Of a DNA stretch of 64,000 nucleotides, positions 1 to 8,801 are shown piece by piece. The stretch comes from Sphingopyxis sp. JAI108 (lineage in GTDB: Bacteria > Pseudomonadota > Alphaproteobacteria > Sphingomonadales > Sphingomonadaceae). The stretch lies in contig NZ_JACCCJ010000004.1 of assembly GCF_013410105.1 (NCBI RefSeq), forward strand, positions 240,260 through 304,259, in the 5' to 3' direction. The notes under the pieces were generated by a model, which was not told where the DNA came from, made no database searches, and saw only the letters and a program-made list of their open reading frames with translations. The translations under genes were made by a program, and so were the position numbers. Numbering within the stretch: the first letter of the stretch is position 1; the number at the start of each line of letters is the position of its first letter.

Positions 1-249
1 TGCAATCCCGTCGGGCTGATGGACATGATATCCATGCTCGAGCGCGCGCTCGGCCGGCCGGCGGTCAAGTTGATGCGGCCGATGCAGCCGGGCGACGTGA
101 CATCGACCTATGCCGATATCTCGGCGATCAACGCGCTTACCGGATACAGCCCGAAAGTGCCGCTCGCACGCGGGATCGAGCGGTTCGTCGACTGGTATCT
201 CAATGAAATAGAAAATGGTGGAAGAGGGCCGATGGCAGCGGTGGCCTGA
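1..249 (+). CDS. UDP-sugar 4-epimerase (UDP-glucuronate epimerase-like), C-terminal fragment
   Basis: Only the last 82 codons are in the window; the frame is open from base 1 and ends at TGA 247-249. The segment with MQPGDVTSTYAD, followed by GYSP and FVDWY, matches the C-terminal end of the extended SDR family that includes UDP-glucuronate 4-epimerases of capsule and LPS loci. The Rossmann NAD-binding part and the catalytic YxxxK would lie upstream and cannot be checked. These enzymes interconvert UDP-hexuronic acids or UDP-hexoses in the cytoplasm, which fits a sugar-nucleotide supply role for the exopolysaccharide genes that follow. A dTDP- or UDP-glucose dehydratase-type SDR is the main alternative. 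Confidence 0.8.
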   Translation, partial: CNPVGLMDMISMLERALGRPAVKLMRPMQPGDVTSTYADISAINALTGYSPKVPLARGIERFVDWYLNEIENGGRGPMAAVA

Positions 250-285
250 GCCGGATAATCCGGCTGGGCGCGATTGGAGTTTATT

Positions 286-1476
286 ATGCTGCAACGGACG
301 AATGTGCCATCTGGCGATCCTGCGCGATCGCCCGTCATCTGTGTAACGGGCCTCCGCGGCTTCCCGCACGTCATGGGCGGGATCGAAAGTCATTGCGAGG
401 AGCTGCTGCCGCGGATCAAGACGCTGTGGCCCGACCACCGCTCGGTGGTTCTGGGCCGTGCGCCCTATCTGCCCGAACGGCAGGGCGAGCATCGCGGAGT
501 CGAGATTGTCGGCATCCCCTGCCCGCGCTCGCAGCATTTCGAGGCGGTCGTATCGACCTTCCTTTCGGTCCTGTCCGCCCGCAAGCGCGGCGCCCGACTA
601 ATCCACATCCACGCCATCGGCCCCGGGCTGCTCGCACCAGTCGCGCGGCTGCTCGGCCTCAAGGTCGTCGTGACGCACCACGGCACCGACTATCATCGCG
701 CCAAATGGGGCCTTCTCGCGCGCAGCGCGCTGCGTGCCGGTGAGTGGCTTGCGCTCACTTTCGCGGACCGCGTCATCGCCGTCTCACCGTCGCTCGCCGA
801 ACAGCTGCGCCACAACTTTCCGAAGCGGGCGACGGCGATTTCCTATATCCCGAACGGCACGTCCGACCTGCCGGACGATGCCGACCCCGCGCTCATCCTC
901 GAACGGCTGGGGCTCGCGGGCGATGATTTCCTCCTCGCCGTTGCCCGCCTCGTCCCCGAAAAGGGCCTGCACGACCTGATCGACGCCCATGAACGGTCGG
1001 ACAGCACTGCCAAGCTGGTGATCGCCGGCTCGGCCGACCATGAAAGCGAATATGCCCGCGAGCTTCTCGCGCGCGCCAGCGACCGAGTGATTTTTGCTGG
1101 CGTCCAATCGCGCGCGACGCTCAAATGCCTCTACGAACATTGCGCGCTGTTCGTCATGCCATCCTATCATGAGGGGTTGCCGATCGCGGCGCTGGAGGCG
1201 GCGAGCTGCGGCGCGCGGATGCTGCTCAGCGACATCCCGGCCAATCTCGACATCGGGCTCGATCCCGTAAATTATTTCCGGGTCGGAGACGTCGGGGAAC
1301 TCACCGCGCGCCTGAACGCCGACGGCGCCGACTTCCAGGTCGATCGCGACGCCGTTCGCGGGCGCTTCAGCTGGGACCGCGCCGCGGCCGAAACGCTCGA
1401 AGTCTATCGCACGGCGCTTGCACCGCGCCGCCCGGTCCGGCGCCCCTCCGCCACACCCGGAACGGTGAGGACCTAG
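286..1476 (+). CDS. Glycosyltransferase family 4
   Basis: This 396-residue protein has the two-domain GT-B layout of family GT4. The N-terminal acceptor domain carries a glycine-rich start (TGLRGFPHVMGGIE) and HHGTDYH. The C-terminal donor domain carries the E-x7-E region in YHEGLPIAALEAASCG. It should transfer a sugar from a nucleotide donor to a lipid-linked glycan at the inner membrane face. I start it at ATG 286 because GGAG (276-279) sits about 6 bases upstream; a TTG at 274 would add four residues. It lies 36 bp after the epimerase and its stop overlaps the convergent small gene by 4 bp. The sugar and linkage cannot be read from sequence. Confidence 0.9.
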   Translation: MLQRTNVPSGDPARSPVICVTGLRGFPHVMGGIESHCEELLPRIKTLWPDHRSVVLGRAPYLPERQGEHRGVEIVGIPCPRSQHFEAVVSTFLSVLSARKRGARLIHIHAIGPGLLAPVARLLGLKVVVTHHGTDYHRAKWGLLARSALRAGEWLALTFADRVIAVSPSLAEQLRHNFPKRATAISYIPNGTSDLPDDADPALILERLGLAGDDFLLAVARLVPEKGLHDLIDAHERSDSTAKLVIAGSADHESEYARELLARASDRVIFAGVQSRATLKCLYEHCALFVMPSYHEGLPIAALEAASCGARMLLSDIPANLDIGLDPVNYFRVGDVGELTARLNADGADFQVDRDAVRGRFSWDRAAAETLEVYRTALAPRRPVRRPSATPGTVRT

Positions 1477-1754
1477 GCGCGCAGCCGGGCGATCACCGCC
1501 GCCCGGTCCGCCGCGTCGATCGCGCCGCTGATTTGGATTTTCCCGTTGGTCAGCCGTGCCCGGGCGATCTGCGGCCGCCACGCGTTCGCGCGCCATTGCC
1601 AGCTGCGGATGCGCCAGCGGCCCGGCGCCTCCGAATCGATCGCCAGCGTCGGGCGGCCTGCATGATTGTCCCCGGCGTCGGCATCGTCGCGCCGGGTGCA
1701 GGCACTCGCGGTTGCCGCGCCGGCAATCGACGTCAGCAAGGTTCGTCGGTCCAT
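1473..1754 (-). CDS. Small putative secreted protein with Tat/lipoprotein-like signal
   Basis: This 93-residue protein begins MDRRTLLTSIAGAATASAC: a basic N-terminus, a short hydrophobic run and a cysteine, resembling a short Tat or lipoprotein signal. The remainder (about residues 30-93) is a compact basic domain I do not recognise. The ATG at 1754 has GGAG nine bases upstream. It lies 45 bp downstream of the acyltransferase gene on the same strand, so the two are likely cotranscribed. Codon use resembles its neighbours. No function is assigned. Confidence 0.6.
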   Translation of the reverse strand: MDRRTLLTSIAGAATASACTRRDDADAGDNHAGRPTLAIDSEAPGRWRIRSWQWRANAWRPQIARARLTNGKIQISGAIDAADRAAVIARLRA

Positions 1755-1799
1755 CGGATCATCTCCATCGGTATCTGGATGGCGCGGCAGATCGAGCGT

Positions 1800-2960
1800 T
1801 CACGGCGCGGCGATCTTTTCGGGAACGGTCTGGTGCGCGCGGGGCGTGCCGCGTCCGACAGCCCGCTTGATGACCGCCTTGCCGAGCCGCTGGCCGGGCA
1901 GCTCGACCAACCTGTAGGTCACAAAGGCAAGGACATAGGTTGCCGGGATAACGATCGCACCGGTCAACGCAAAACGGCCGATCGCTCCCAGACCGGTGCC
2001 GAATTGCCCGATCACCGCGGCCGCAACGGGCTGAAGTATCAACAGGTGGATCAGGTAGGCGCCATAGGAAAGCTCGCCCAGCCAATGGAAGGGCCGGCTG
2101 CCGAGGAGCCGCGAAATCCAGTCGATCAACCCGAGCGAGCGCAAATGGACCAGCGCAAAGAAACCGAACACCAGCAACTCGCGGACCGCGAAATGGAGCA
2201 GGTCCTGGTCGCCCCCGATCGGGATCGCGGCGAGCAGCATCGCGGCACCGAGGCGCAGCCAGAGCCGCGGGCGGCTCTCGTCCGCACCGGCGGCAAGCAG
2301 CATGCCGCTCAAAAAGAGCTGGAGCTTCAACGGCAGGAAGGATGGCATCGGATAGTCGAGGCCCGCCGCGGCGGCGAGCAGCGCGACGACCACCCCGCCG
2401 CCCGCCGCGATAGAGGCCGACGTCAACCAGCCGAACCGCCGCCCGAGCAGCACGAGGAAGGGAAAGAGCAGGTAGAATTGCATCTCGAGCCCGAGGCTCC
2501 AGTCGGGCAGCGGCGTACGGAAAGCGTAATCGGGCAAAAAGCCGAACAGGAAGGTCAGATGCAGGACGATATTGGCGAGGCTTCCGTCGAGATAGCGTTC
2601 GGACGGTTGCAGCGACTGGCCGAGGAAGCCGTCGATCGCCACCCTGTCGGCATAGATTGCCGGTCCGGCGATCAGCGCGGCGGCGAGTGTCACATAGAAA
2701 AGCGGCGCCAGCCGGAAAAAGCGCCGCGTCCAGAAAGCGCCCCATGTGGCGGGCGCCGTCCAGTCCTCGCGCCCCGCGCGCAGCCGGTACTGGAACATCA
2801 TCAGGAAGCCCGAGAGCAGGATGAACAGATCGACGCCAAGGTCGGGCTTGCTCATCAGCGGCAACCGGAAACCGGTGAGGATCATCATGTGACCGAGCAG
2901 CACCCACAGCGCCGCAACGCCGCGCAAGCCGTCCAGACACTCGACCCGCCGAATGTCCAT
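1800..2960 (-). CDS. Acyltransferase 3 family membrane protein
   Basis: This 386-residue integral membrane protein belongs to the acyltransferase-3 family (OafA/ExoZ type), which moves acetyl or other acyl groups onto surface sugars. It opens with ECLDGLRGVAALWVLLGH, containing the family's Arg and His, and shows about ten hydrophobic segments, including GELSYGAYLIHL near the end. The start at 2960 is chosen because CGGAGATA lies just upstream. The frame is open well beyond this towards 3665, but that part is antisense to the next glycosyltransferase. It is divergent from that gene and followed by the small secreted protein. It probably O-acylates the polysaccharide made here. Confidence 0.88.
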   Translation of the reverse strand: MDIRRVECLDGLRGVAALWVLLGHMMILTGFRLPLMSKPDLGVDLFILLSGFLMMFQYRLRAGREDWTAPATWGAFWTRRFFRLAPLFYVTLAAALIAGPAIYADRVAIDGFLGQSLQPSERYLDGSLANIVLHLTFLFGFLPDYAFRTPLPDWSLGLEMQFYLLFPFLVLLGRRFGWLTSASIAAGGGVVVALLAAAAGLDYPMPSFLPLKLQLFLSGMLLAAGADESRPRLWLRLGAAMLLAAIPIGGDQDLLHFAVRELLVFGFFALVHLRSLGLIDWISRLLGSRPFHWLGELSYGAYLIHLLILQPVAAAVIGQFGTGLGAIGRFALTGAIVIPATYVLAFVTYRLVELPGQRLGKAVIKRAVGRGTPRAHQTVPEKIAAP

Positions 2961-3146
2961 TACATATCTCCGCGAACGTTCATCGATGGTGCCGATGATA
3001 GACATATCGACCCGCAAAACCCGCTCGAATCGGCCAGTTGCCTCCCGCGGGCGATGAAGCGGGCGCGCCTGTGTGCACTGCAACAAATCGGCGTGGTAAG
3101 GGTTCTTCCGAAGCGAATTTCCCGCCCCCCACTCCAACGAGGAATC

Positions 3147-4328
3147 ATGCTGCATCAAAAGCGGATCTTGTTCGCGATCAACTCGCTCGCGGGCGGCGGC
3201 GCCGAGCGCGTGCTCGCGACCCTGCTCGGCGGGTCGGAGCCGTGGCGGGCGCGCTACGACATCCACCTCGCGCTGCTCGACGACGAACCGCGCGCCTATG
3301 ACGTGCCCGAATGGGTCGAGCTTCACCAACTGGATGCCCGGCATAAATTGCTGCCCAGCCTGACCCAGTTGCGCGCGCTGACCCGGCGGATCCTGCCCGA
3401 TGCGACGCTGAGCTTCCTGACCCGCGCCAATATCGCCAATGCCTGGGCGATGGCGGGGCGCCGGCGGCCATGGCTGATCAGCGAACGGGTCAACACGAGC
3501 GCCCATCTCGGCAACGCAGTCGCCGCCAAGGCGATGGTGCGCCTCGTCTATCCGCGCGCGACGCATGTCGTCGCCGTGTCCGACGGCGTCGTCGACGATC
3601 TTGCCGTCCATTTCGGCGTCGCGCGCGGCCGCATGTCGGCGATCGCCAATCCGGTCGACCATCAACGCATCGCTGACCTTGCAGCCGAGCCGCCCGCCTT
3701 CATCCCTGCCGGCCGCTATATTGTCGCAGCGGGGCGACTCGTTCCCAACAAGAATTTCCCGCTGCTGCTGCGCGCTTATGCCGAAGCCGCGCCGCCAGAG
3801 CGCCTCGTCATCCTCGGCGAAGGGCCCGAACGCGGCGCGCTAGAGGCGCTTGCCACGTCGCTCGGCATCGCGGACCGGGTCGACATGCCCGGCTTCGTCG
3901 CCAACCCCTTCGCCGTGGTCGCGCGCGCGCAGGCCTATGCGATGCCTTCCAATGCCGAGGGATTCCCGAACGGGCTGGTCGAGGCGATGGCTTGCGGCGT
4001 TCCCGTCGTCGCCACCAATTGCGCCTCCGGCCCGTCGGAGATTCTGGCCGACCGGCCGCGCGACGCCATCCCGAGCGGGATCGATGTCGATGCCGGCGCG
4101 TTGGTCCCGACCGATGACGTACCAGCCTTCGCAGCCGCCTTGCGCCGGGTGCTCGCCGAGCCGCGCCGCAGCGAATGCGGCAGGGGGGCGCGCGAACGTT
4201 CGCTCGCTTACGGCGTCGAGCAGGCCGCCGCCAATTATTGGGCACGGATCGAGGCGTCGCTCGCCGTGCCGCCTGCCGAGGCCGAATTCAAAAACATTGC
4301 AGCATCGAGTCCGGGAGTAACTTCATGA
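3147..4328 (+). CDS. Glycosyltransferase family 4
   Basis: This 393-residue GT-B enzyme has the N-terminal NSLAGGGAERVLATLL loop, the central AAGRLVPNKNF strand-helix and the donor-site signature SNAEGFPNGLVEAMACG. This subgroup often makes N-acetylhexosamine linkages in O-antigen, capsule or N-glycan assembly. It acts on a lipid-linked intermediate at the cytoplasmic membrane face. The ATG at 3147 follows GAGGAATC; the frame is open far upstream but that part lacks family homology. Its TGA overlaps the ATG of the export lipoprotein gene (ATGA at 4325), so the two are likely coupled. Confidence 0.9.
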   Translation: MLHQKRILFAINSLAGGGAERVLATLLGGSEPWRARYDIHLALLDDEPRAYDVPEWVELHQLDARHKLLPSLTQLRALTRRILPDATLSFLTRANIANAWAMAGRRRPWLISERVNTSAHLGNAVAAKAMVRLVYPRATHVVAVSDGVVDDLAVHFGVARGRMSAIANPVDHQRIADLAAEPPAFIPAGRYIVAAGRLVPNKNFPLLLRAYAEAAPPERLVILGEGPERGALEALATSLGIADRVDMPGFVANPFAVVARAQAYAMPSNAEGFPNGLVEAMACGVPVVATNCASGPSEILADRPRDAIPSGIDVDAGALVPTDDVPAFAAALRRVLAEPRRSECGRGARERSLAYGVEQAAANYWARIEASLAVPPAEAEFKNIAASSPGVTS

Positions 4329-4888
4329 AATGGCATATGCAGATCGCCTTGGCGGGCATGCTCGCGGTGCTCGGCGGGTGCGCCGGGCAGTCGCCGCTCG
4401 CCGGCAGCGGCGCCGCGCCGCCGCCCGCCGAAGCCTTCCGCCTCTCGCCCGGCGACAAGATCAAGATCGCGACCTATGGCGAGGAGACGCTGACCGGCGA
4501 TTTCGAAGTGTCGCCCGCCGGAACGGTCGCCTTTCCGCTGATCGGCGAGGTCAAGGCCGCCGGGCTCCAGACCGACGAGCTGTCGAGGGAGATCGAGGCG
4601 AAGCTCGGCAACGGCTATCTGCTCGAGCCGAAAGTCTCGGTCCAGGTCGCCAGCTTCCGGCCCGTCTATGTGCTCGGCGAAGTGAACAAGCCGGGCGAAT
4701 ATCCCTATACGCAGGGCCTGACCATCCGCGGCGCCGTCGCCAAGGCCGACGGCTTCACCTATCGCGCCAATGAAAAGCGCGTATTCCTGAAACGCGCGGG
4801 CGAATCCGGCGAGCAGGAATATCCGATGACCGCCGATTTCCCGGTGCTTCCCGGCGACACGATCCGTTTCGGCGAGCGTTATTTCTGA
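4325..4888 (+). CDS. Polysaccharide export lipoprotein (Wza/GumB/BexD-like)
   Basis: This 187-residue outer-membrane lipoprotein has a signal peptide ending in the lipobox VLGGC (cysteine near residue 19). A polysaccharide-export domain follows (FRLSPGDKIKIATYGEETLTG, with GEV and LEPKVSVQV strands), then a SLBB-type segment from about residue 115 (VYVLGEVNKPGEYPY). Family members form the octameric channel through which capsule or exopolysaccharide leaves the cell. At 187 residues it is short, like GumB, and lacks the long C-terminal extension of Wza. It is coupled on both sides: ATGA with the preceding glycosyltransferase and TGATG with the following acetyltransferase. Confidence 0.92.
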   Translation: MKWHMQIALAGMLAVLGGCAGQSPLAGSGAAPPPAEAFRLSPGDKIKIATYGEETLTGDFEVSPAGTVAFPLIGEVKAAGLQTDELSREIEAKLGNGYLLEPKVSVQVASFRPVYVLGEVNKPGEYPYTQGLTIRGAVAKADGFTYRANEKRVFLKRAGESGEQEYPMTADFPVLPGDTIRFGERYF

Positions 4889-5616
4889 TGGACATGACCA
4901 GCGCATCGCTTGCCCCCGCTCCGGCAATTGAGGAGCCCGTCCCCGACGACACCGGCAAACCGCATCTGCGCGGTTGCCCGGTCAGCTTCGCGAAACTCAA
5001 GGCGCTGCTCGCCGCCGACCTCTATCGCTATGCCGGCCGCGTCGGCTTCGGCGCCTTCGCGAAGCATTATGCCTTTACGCCGGGGTATAAATATACGGTG
5101 CTGATGCGCACGACCGGCTGGCTCAAACTGAAACCCGCCAAGGCGTTCGGCCTCTACCCCTTCGCCAAGTGGTTGCTGCTGCGCGCGCGCTACAAATATG
5201 GCTTTGCGATCCCCGAATATATGGAGATCGGGCCGGGCCTGTTCCTCAACCGCTTCGGCGGCTTTTATTTCCATGGCGACGCGGTGCTCGGCAGCAATGT
5301 CAACATCACCCACGGCGTCGTGCTCGGCTATATGAACCGCGGCGGCCGACGCGGTGCGCCGGTGATCGGCGACCGGACCTTTTTAGGATCGGGCGCCAAG
5401 GTGATCGGCGGCATCCATGTTGGTGCCGAGGCGGCCATCGGCGCCAATGCGGTCGTGACCAGGGACGTGCCCGAACGCGGCGTGGTCGGCGGCATCCCGG
5501 CAAAGCTGCTCTCGGATCAAGGATCCGGCGGCTATGTCAACCGTCTTGCCCCGCCCGAACTGCTCGCCGCCTGCGAGGGCGCGCTGCACGGGTCGCGCGG
5601 CGCGATGCCGGGCTGA
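4888..5616 (+). CDS. Serine acetyltransferase-like hexapeptide-repeat transferase
   Basis: This 242-residue protein has about 110 N-terminal residues of helical character and then a left-handed beta-helix built from hexapeptide repeats (GSNVNITHGVVLGY, then GSGAKVIGG and GANAVVTRDVP). The histidine in ITHGVVLG matches the catalytic His of CysE-type acetyltransferases. Because it overlaps the export gene (TGATG), it more likely O- or N-acetylates a sugar of the exported polymer than makes O-acetylserine for cysteine synthesis; this is inference from context. It ends 13 bp before the convergent outer-membrane barrel gene. Confidence 0.82.
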   Translation: MDMTSASLAPAPAIEEPVPDDTGKPHLRGCPVSFAKLKALLAADLYRYAGRVGFGAFAKHYAFTPGYKYTVLMRTTGWLKLKPAKAFGLYPFAKWLLLRARYKYGFAIPEYMEIGPGLFLNRFGGFYFHGDAVLGSNVNITHGVVLGYMNRGGRRGAPVIGDRTFLGSGAKVIGGIHVGAEAAIGANAVVTRDVPERGVVGGIPAKLLSDQGSGGYVNRLAPPELLAACEGALHGSRGAMPG

Positions 5617-5629
5617 CCCCCACGTTCTC

Positions 5630-6928
5630 TTAAAGGCCCGAGAAGGTCACCCCCACCGAGACCCGATTGTCGGTGAATTCGCGGCCTGCGGTCGCGCCCC
5701 AGCTCGACTGGGTGCGGCGCTGGAGATCGAGGCGCAGCGCCAGCCGCTTGCTGACGAGGTAGGATGCGTTGGCACGCCAGGTCCAGCGGTCGTCGCGCCG
5801 GTCGATATTATTGAAATCGCGCTTTTCCAGCTCGCCGCCCGCGCTGATGATCAGGTTGCGCAGCAGCTCGTAATCGGCGCGCAGCGTCATGTTGGTGGCG
5901 AGATAGCCCGTCGCGCCGTTGACGCCCGTTTCGCGGATACCCCGGTCGACGGTGCCGGTGATCGTCACCAGTGGGGTCAGGAAATAGGCCAGCTCGCCGC
6001 GCACGAGGAAGCCCGAAACATCCTCGAACTCGGCCGCCCTGTAATCCTGGTGGAGATAGCCAAGACGAAGCGATCCGCGTGCTTTGCGTCCCAGCTCGAA
6101 GCTTGCGCCTGCAGCGAGGTCGAAGCCCGTCGAATCGCGCGCCGGAACCGGACCGCTGCGTTCGCGATAATCGCGCTTTCCCAGCGACCCCGCGACGAAC
6201 AGCGCGACGCTGGGGCTCAGCGCATATTCGCCGATCGCGGTGCCGCTATAGCTGGTGTGGTCGCGGAAATCCTGGTCGATCGGATCGCCGCCGGGCGTCA
6301 CGCTGTCGCTGTAATTGCGGTTCTCGACATCGAATACGCCGCGCAGGCGCAGCCGGTTGAAGACATGCGTATAGGTCGCGGTGCCGCCGTTCAGCGTGAA
6401 GCGGATCGGCCGCGACGCCTGCGTCGGACTGTCGGGCGAGACGCGCTCCTGGCTGTAACGCCCGTTGCGCAGCGTGATATCGAGCGTGTCCGATTTGCTG
6501 ATCGTGTAAAGTGCGCCCGCGCTCACCGCATATTGGGTCGCATTTTCGCTCGACCGGTCGGCATAGCGCAACAGGTCCAGTTCGCCGTCGAGCGAAAGCT
6601 TCAGGTCCGGCGACGGCCGCACCAGCGAGATGCGCGGGCGAATGCGCAGATAGGCGTCGCCTATCCCGTCGCCCGGCTGCGCATAGAGATTGTCGTCATA
6701 GCCCGCGCCGACCGCGATGCGTGGCAGCAGCTCGAGCGTGCCGACGTGGATAGGCTCGGGAGTGTAATCGGGACGGCGCCGTTCGAGGACGCTGACGTTG
6801 CGGTCACGCCCGAAACTGTTTTCGCTCGATACCGAACCGAGCCCGTCGGTCGCGTCCGATTGCTGGGCAAGCGCGGGCGCTGCGAGGCCGCAGCCGCCGA
6901 GCAGCGCGAGGGAAAGAAAGCGCTTCAC
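5630..6928 (-). CDS. Outer-membrane beta-barrel protein of the polysaccharide locus
   Basis: This 432-residue protein has a signal peptide cut near ALAQQ (about residue 22), followed by an almost continuous series of amphipathic beta strands. It ends in the C-terminal motif VSVGVTFSGL, with an aromatic residue near the end as in barrel proteins read by BamA. It resembles the putative beta-barrel porin 2 group found in exopolysaccharide loci. The start is GTG 6928, whose GTGA overlaps the stop of the endonuclease-like gene, so translation is coupled. It may help polymer export or anchor the Wza-like lipoprotein; this is inferred from position only. Confidence 0.82.
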   Translation of the reverse strand: MKRFLSLALLGGCGLAAPALAQQSDATDGLGSVSSENSFGRDRNVSVLERRRPDYTPEPIHVGTLELLPRIAVGAGYDDNLYAQPGDGIGDAYLRIRPRISLVRPSPDLKLSLDGELDLLRYADRSSENATQYAVSAGALYTISKSDTLDITLRNGRYSQERVSPDSPTQASRPIRFTLNGGTATYTHVFNRLRLRGVFDVENRNYSDSVTPGGDPIDQDFRDHTSYSGTAIGEYALSPSVALFVAGSLGKRDYRERSGPVPARDSTGFDLAAGASFELGRKARGSLRLGYLHQDYRAAEFEDVSGFLVRGELAYFLTPLVTITGTVDRGIRETGVNGATGYLATNMTLRADYELLRNLIISAGGELEKRDFNNIDRRDDRWTWRANASYLVSKRLALRLDLQRRTQSSWGATAGREFTDNRVSVGVTFSGL

Positions 6929-7839
6929 CGACGCGCCAGCGTTACGAGAATCGGCCTGTGGTCCGATCCCGTCCCAGGCAATTGTCGCGACGATACCAAC
7001 CCCCAATCGGGGCCCGCATAGAGATGGTCGATAGGCAGCACGGGAATGGCGCGCGGCCAGCTGGGCGAACGCGTCATGCGGGTGAGCGGGGCAAAGGCAC
7101 GGTCCTGCTCGCGCATCGCCGCGGCCCAAGGCGTCAGGTTCATGTCGCCTGCAACGATCAAGTCCTCGCGATCGATCCGTGCCAGCGCCTGCGCCGCGGC
7201 GCGCCTGCGCACCGCTTGGTCGCCTGACGTCGGCCGGGGATAGTGAAGCGTGGCCACCATGAACGTATCCCCCGTGGAGGGCGCAATCCGCGCCCACAGC
7301 AGCGCGGGACCAATTTTGCGGCCGTTCCGGGCCTTCAGGGAGTAATCGCTGTCAACGATCGGCCAGCGCGAGAAAATAATAAAACTGCACCTCCCCGGAC
7401 ATTTGGTCGCATAGGGAAAATGCTGGCCCAAGGCTGCCAGCATGGGCCGGAAGTTGCCATTCACTTCCTGGAGTATCGCCACATCGGGGCTGGCATCGAT
7501 AATCGCCTGCGCCGTTTCTGCGGGGTCGTCATTTTGTGTCCATACATTGTGCGTCAGCACATGAACCTGCGGCGCGCCCGCAGGCGCGGTGGGGATTTCC
7601 CGCAGCCATTCGGGCGCCACGCCGATTGCAACGGGAGCCAGCGCGAGCAACGCCGCCGCAATCGCGGCGCCTGGCCGCCACTGCGCGAGCAGCAGTCCCA
7701 GCAAGGTCGCAACCCCGAACAGCGGCAGGAACGACGCGAGCACGTCGAGAGCAGGCACGAATTTTCCGGCAAGCGACAGCCACGCGGCGACGCACGCCCC
7801 GCCGGTCAGCAGGGACCCAAAGGCGCGAAGCAGTTTCAC
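6925..7839 (-). CDS. Membrane-anchored endonuclease/exonuclease/phosphatase family protein
   Basis: This 304-residue protein has about three N-terminal hydrophobic segments (residues 5-85) and then an EEP domain. Motifs include LTHNVW, the catalytic EVN (ILQEVNGNF), GDMN and the terminal GSDHRPI, so the metal- and phosphate-binding residues are present. The family includes nucleases, phosphatases and phosphodiesterases. The arrangement suggests the catalytic domain faces the periplasm. It starts at GTG 7839 in a GTGA overlap with the upstream GT2 gene and ends in a GTGA overlap with the barrel gene. It may process a phosphodiester substrate of glycan assembly; the real substrate is unknown. 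Confidence 0.85.
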   Translation of the reverse strand: MKLLRAFGSLLTGGACVAAWLSLAGKFVPALDVLASFLPLFGVATLLGLLLAQWRPGAAIAAALLALAPVAIGVAPEWLREIPTAPAGAPQVHVLTHNVWTQNDDPAETAQAIIDASPDVAILQEVNGNFRPMLAALGQHFPYATKCPGRCSFIIFSRWPIVDSDYSLKARNGRKIGPALLWARIAPSTGDTFMVATLHYPRPTSGDQAVRRRAAAQALARIDREDLIVAGDMNLTPWAAAMREQDRAFAPLTRMTRSPSWPRAIPVLPIDHLYAGPDWGLVSSRQLPGTGSDHRPILVTLARR

Positions 7840-8801
7840 GCGCGCGCGCGCAGCCGGTTGCGTAGCGCATAGCTCGATTGACGGAGCGGCGCCGGGATCA
7901 GCTTGGCCGCGAGCAACAAGGCCGCCGTGCCCGTTCCTTCGGGCAGATAGAGATCTCCGAGCCGGATCGCCGTCCGCCCCGGATATTTCATCGCGTAGCG
8001 TGCGTAATGCGCGATTTCCTGATTGACGAGCCGCCGCAGCAAGGCGGCTTCGCGCGTCGAGGCGTCCGCAATCATCGCCCGCGCCGTCTCGACCAGGCAG
8101 GGCAGGTCGAGCGTCGTGGTCGACTTGCTGACCTTGTTGTCGCTGTCGCGGTGAAAGCGTGCCGTGATGCGCGGATCGTAACGCAGCGCGCCCTTGGCAA
8201 GCACGCGCAGCCACAGATCCTTGTCGCCCCCGCGTACCGCGCGCCCTTCGGGGAAGAGGCCCGCCTCGAACAGCGTGTCGCGTCGGATCGCGATCGCGCC
8301 CGTCCACATCGGGCATTCGCGCACCGCGAGCCAGGCCGCAAGGAAGTCCGCAAGGTCGAGGCTCCGGGCGCGACCGAGTTCCGGCGCGATCCGCTGCGGT
8401 TGCGAGCGATCCTCGAAGACATGGTCGAACCGCGTCGCAGCCGCGCACACGTGGGGATCCGCGCTTATGCCTTCGGCCAGAACCGCCAGATGGTCCGGGT
8501 GCCACAGGTCATCGGCATCGAGGAAGGCGATCCAGTCACCGTGCGCCGCCCGGATGCCGACATTGCGCCCGGCGTAACCGCCGGGACCCGGCGTCGGCAG
8601 ATCGAGCAGCTTGATCCGCGCGTCCCCGAAGGCGGCCACGAGTTCGCGCCCGCCGTCGGTCGATCCATTATCGATCGCGATGATCTCATGCGCCGGATAG
8701 CTCTGCGCGAGCGCGCTTTCGATCGCCGCGCGGACATGCGCGGCCTTGTTGTAGAGCGGCATCACCACGGAAAAACGCGGGACTGATCGGAGATGGGTCA
8801 T
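7836..8801 (-). CDS. Glycosyltransferase family 2
   Basis: This 321-residue GT-A enzyme opens with FSVVMPLYNKAAHV, followed by IAIDNGSTDGG, the DxD-like FLDADDLWHPDH and, near residue 185, a GGDKDLWLR segment typical of the acceptor side. It should use a nucleotide sugar to extend a lipid-linked glycan at the cytoplasmic face. The start at 8801 is chosen because its ATG overlaps the stop of the upstream GT2 gene (TGATG). The open frame continues to 8882, but those residues are basic and unrelated to the family. Its stop overlaps the next gene's GTG. Confidence 0.9.
   Translation of the reverse strand: MTHLRSVPRFSVVMPLYNKAAHVRAAIESALAQSYPAHEIIAIDNGSTDGGRELVAAFGDARIKLLDLPTPGPGGYAGRNVGIRAAHGDWIAFLDADDLWHPDHLAVLAEGISADPHVCAAATRFDHVFEDRSQPQRIAPELGRARSLDLADFLAAWLAVRECPMWTGAIAIRRDTLFEAGLFPEGRAVRGGDKDLWLRVLAKGALRYDPRITARFHRDSDNKVSKSTTTLDLPCLVETARAMIADASTREAALLRRLVNQEIAHYARYAMKYPGRTAIRLGDLYLPEGTGTAALLLAAKLIPAPLRQSSYALRNRLRARA

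Noticed and set aside
1533..3146. Long plus-strand open frame running into the second GT4 gene
   Set aside because: It is antisense to the acyltransferase, its residues are Arg/Gln/Glu-rich shadow sequence, and the glycosyltransferase homology and ribosome-binding site begin at 3147.
2961..3665. Upstream extension of the acyltransferase frame
   Set aside because: It overlaps the glycosyltransferase gene antisense and lacks homology; the ribosome-binding site supports the start at 2960.
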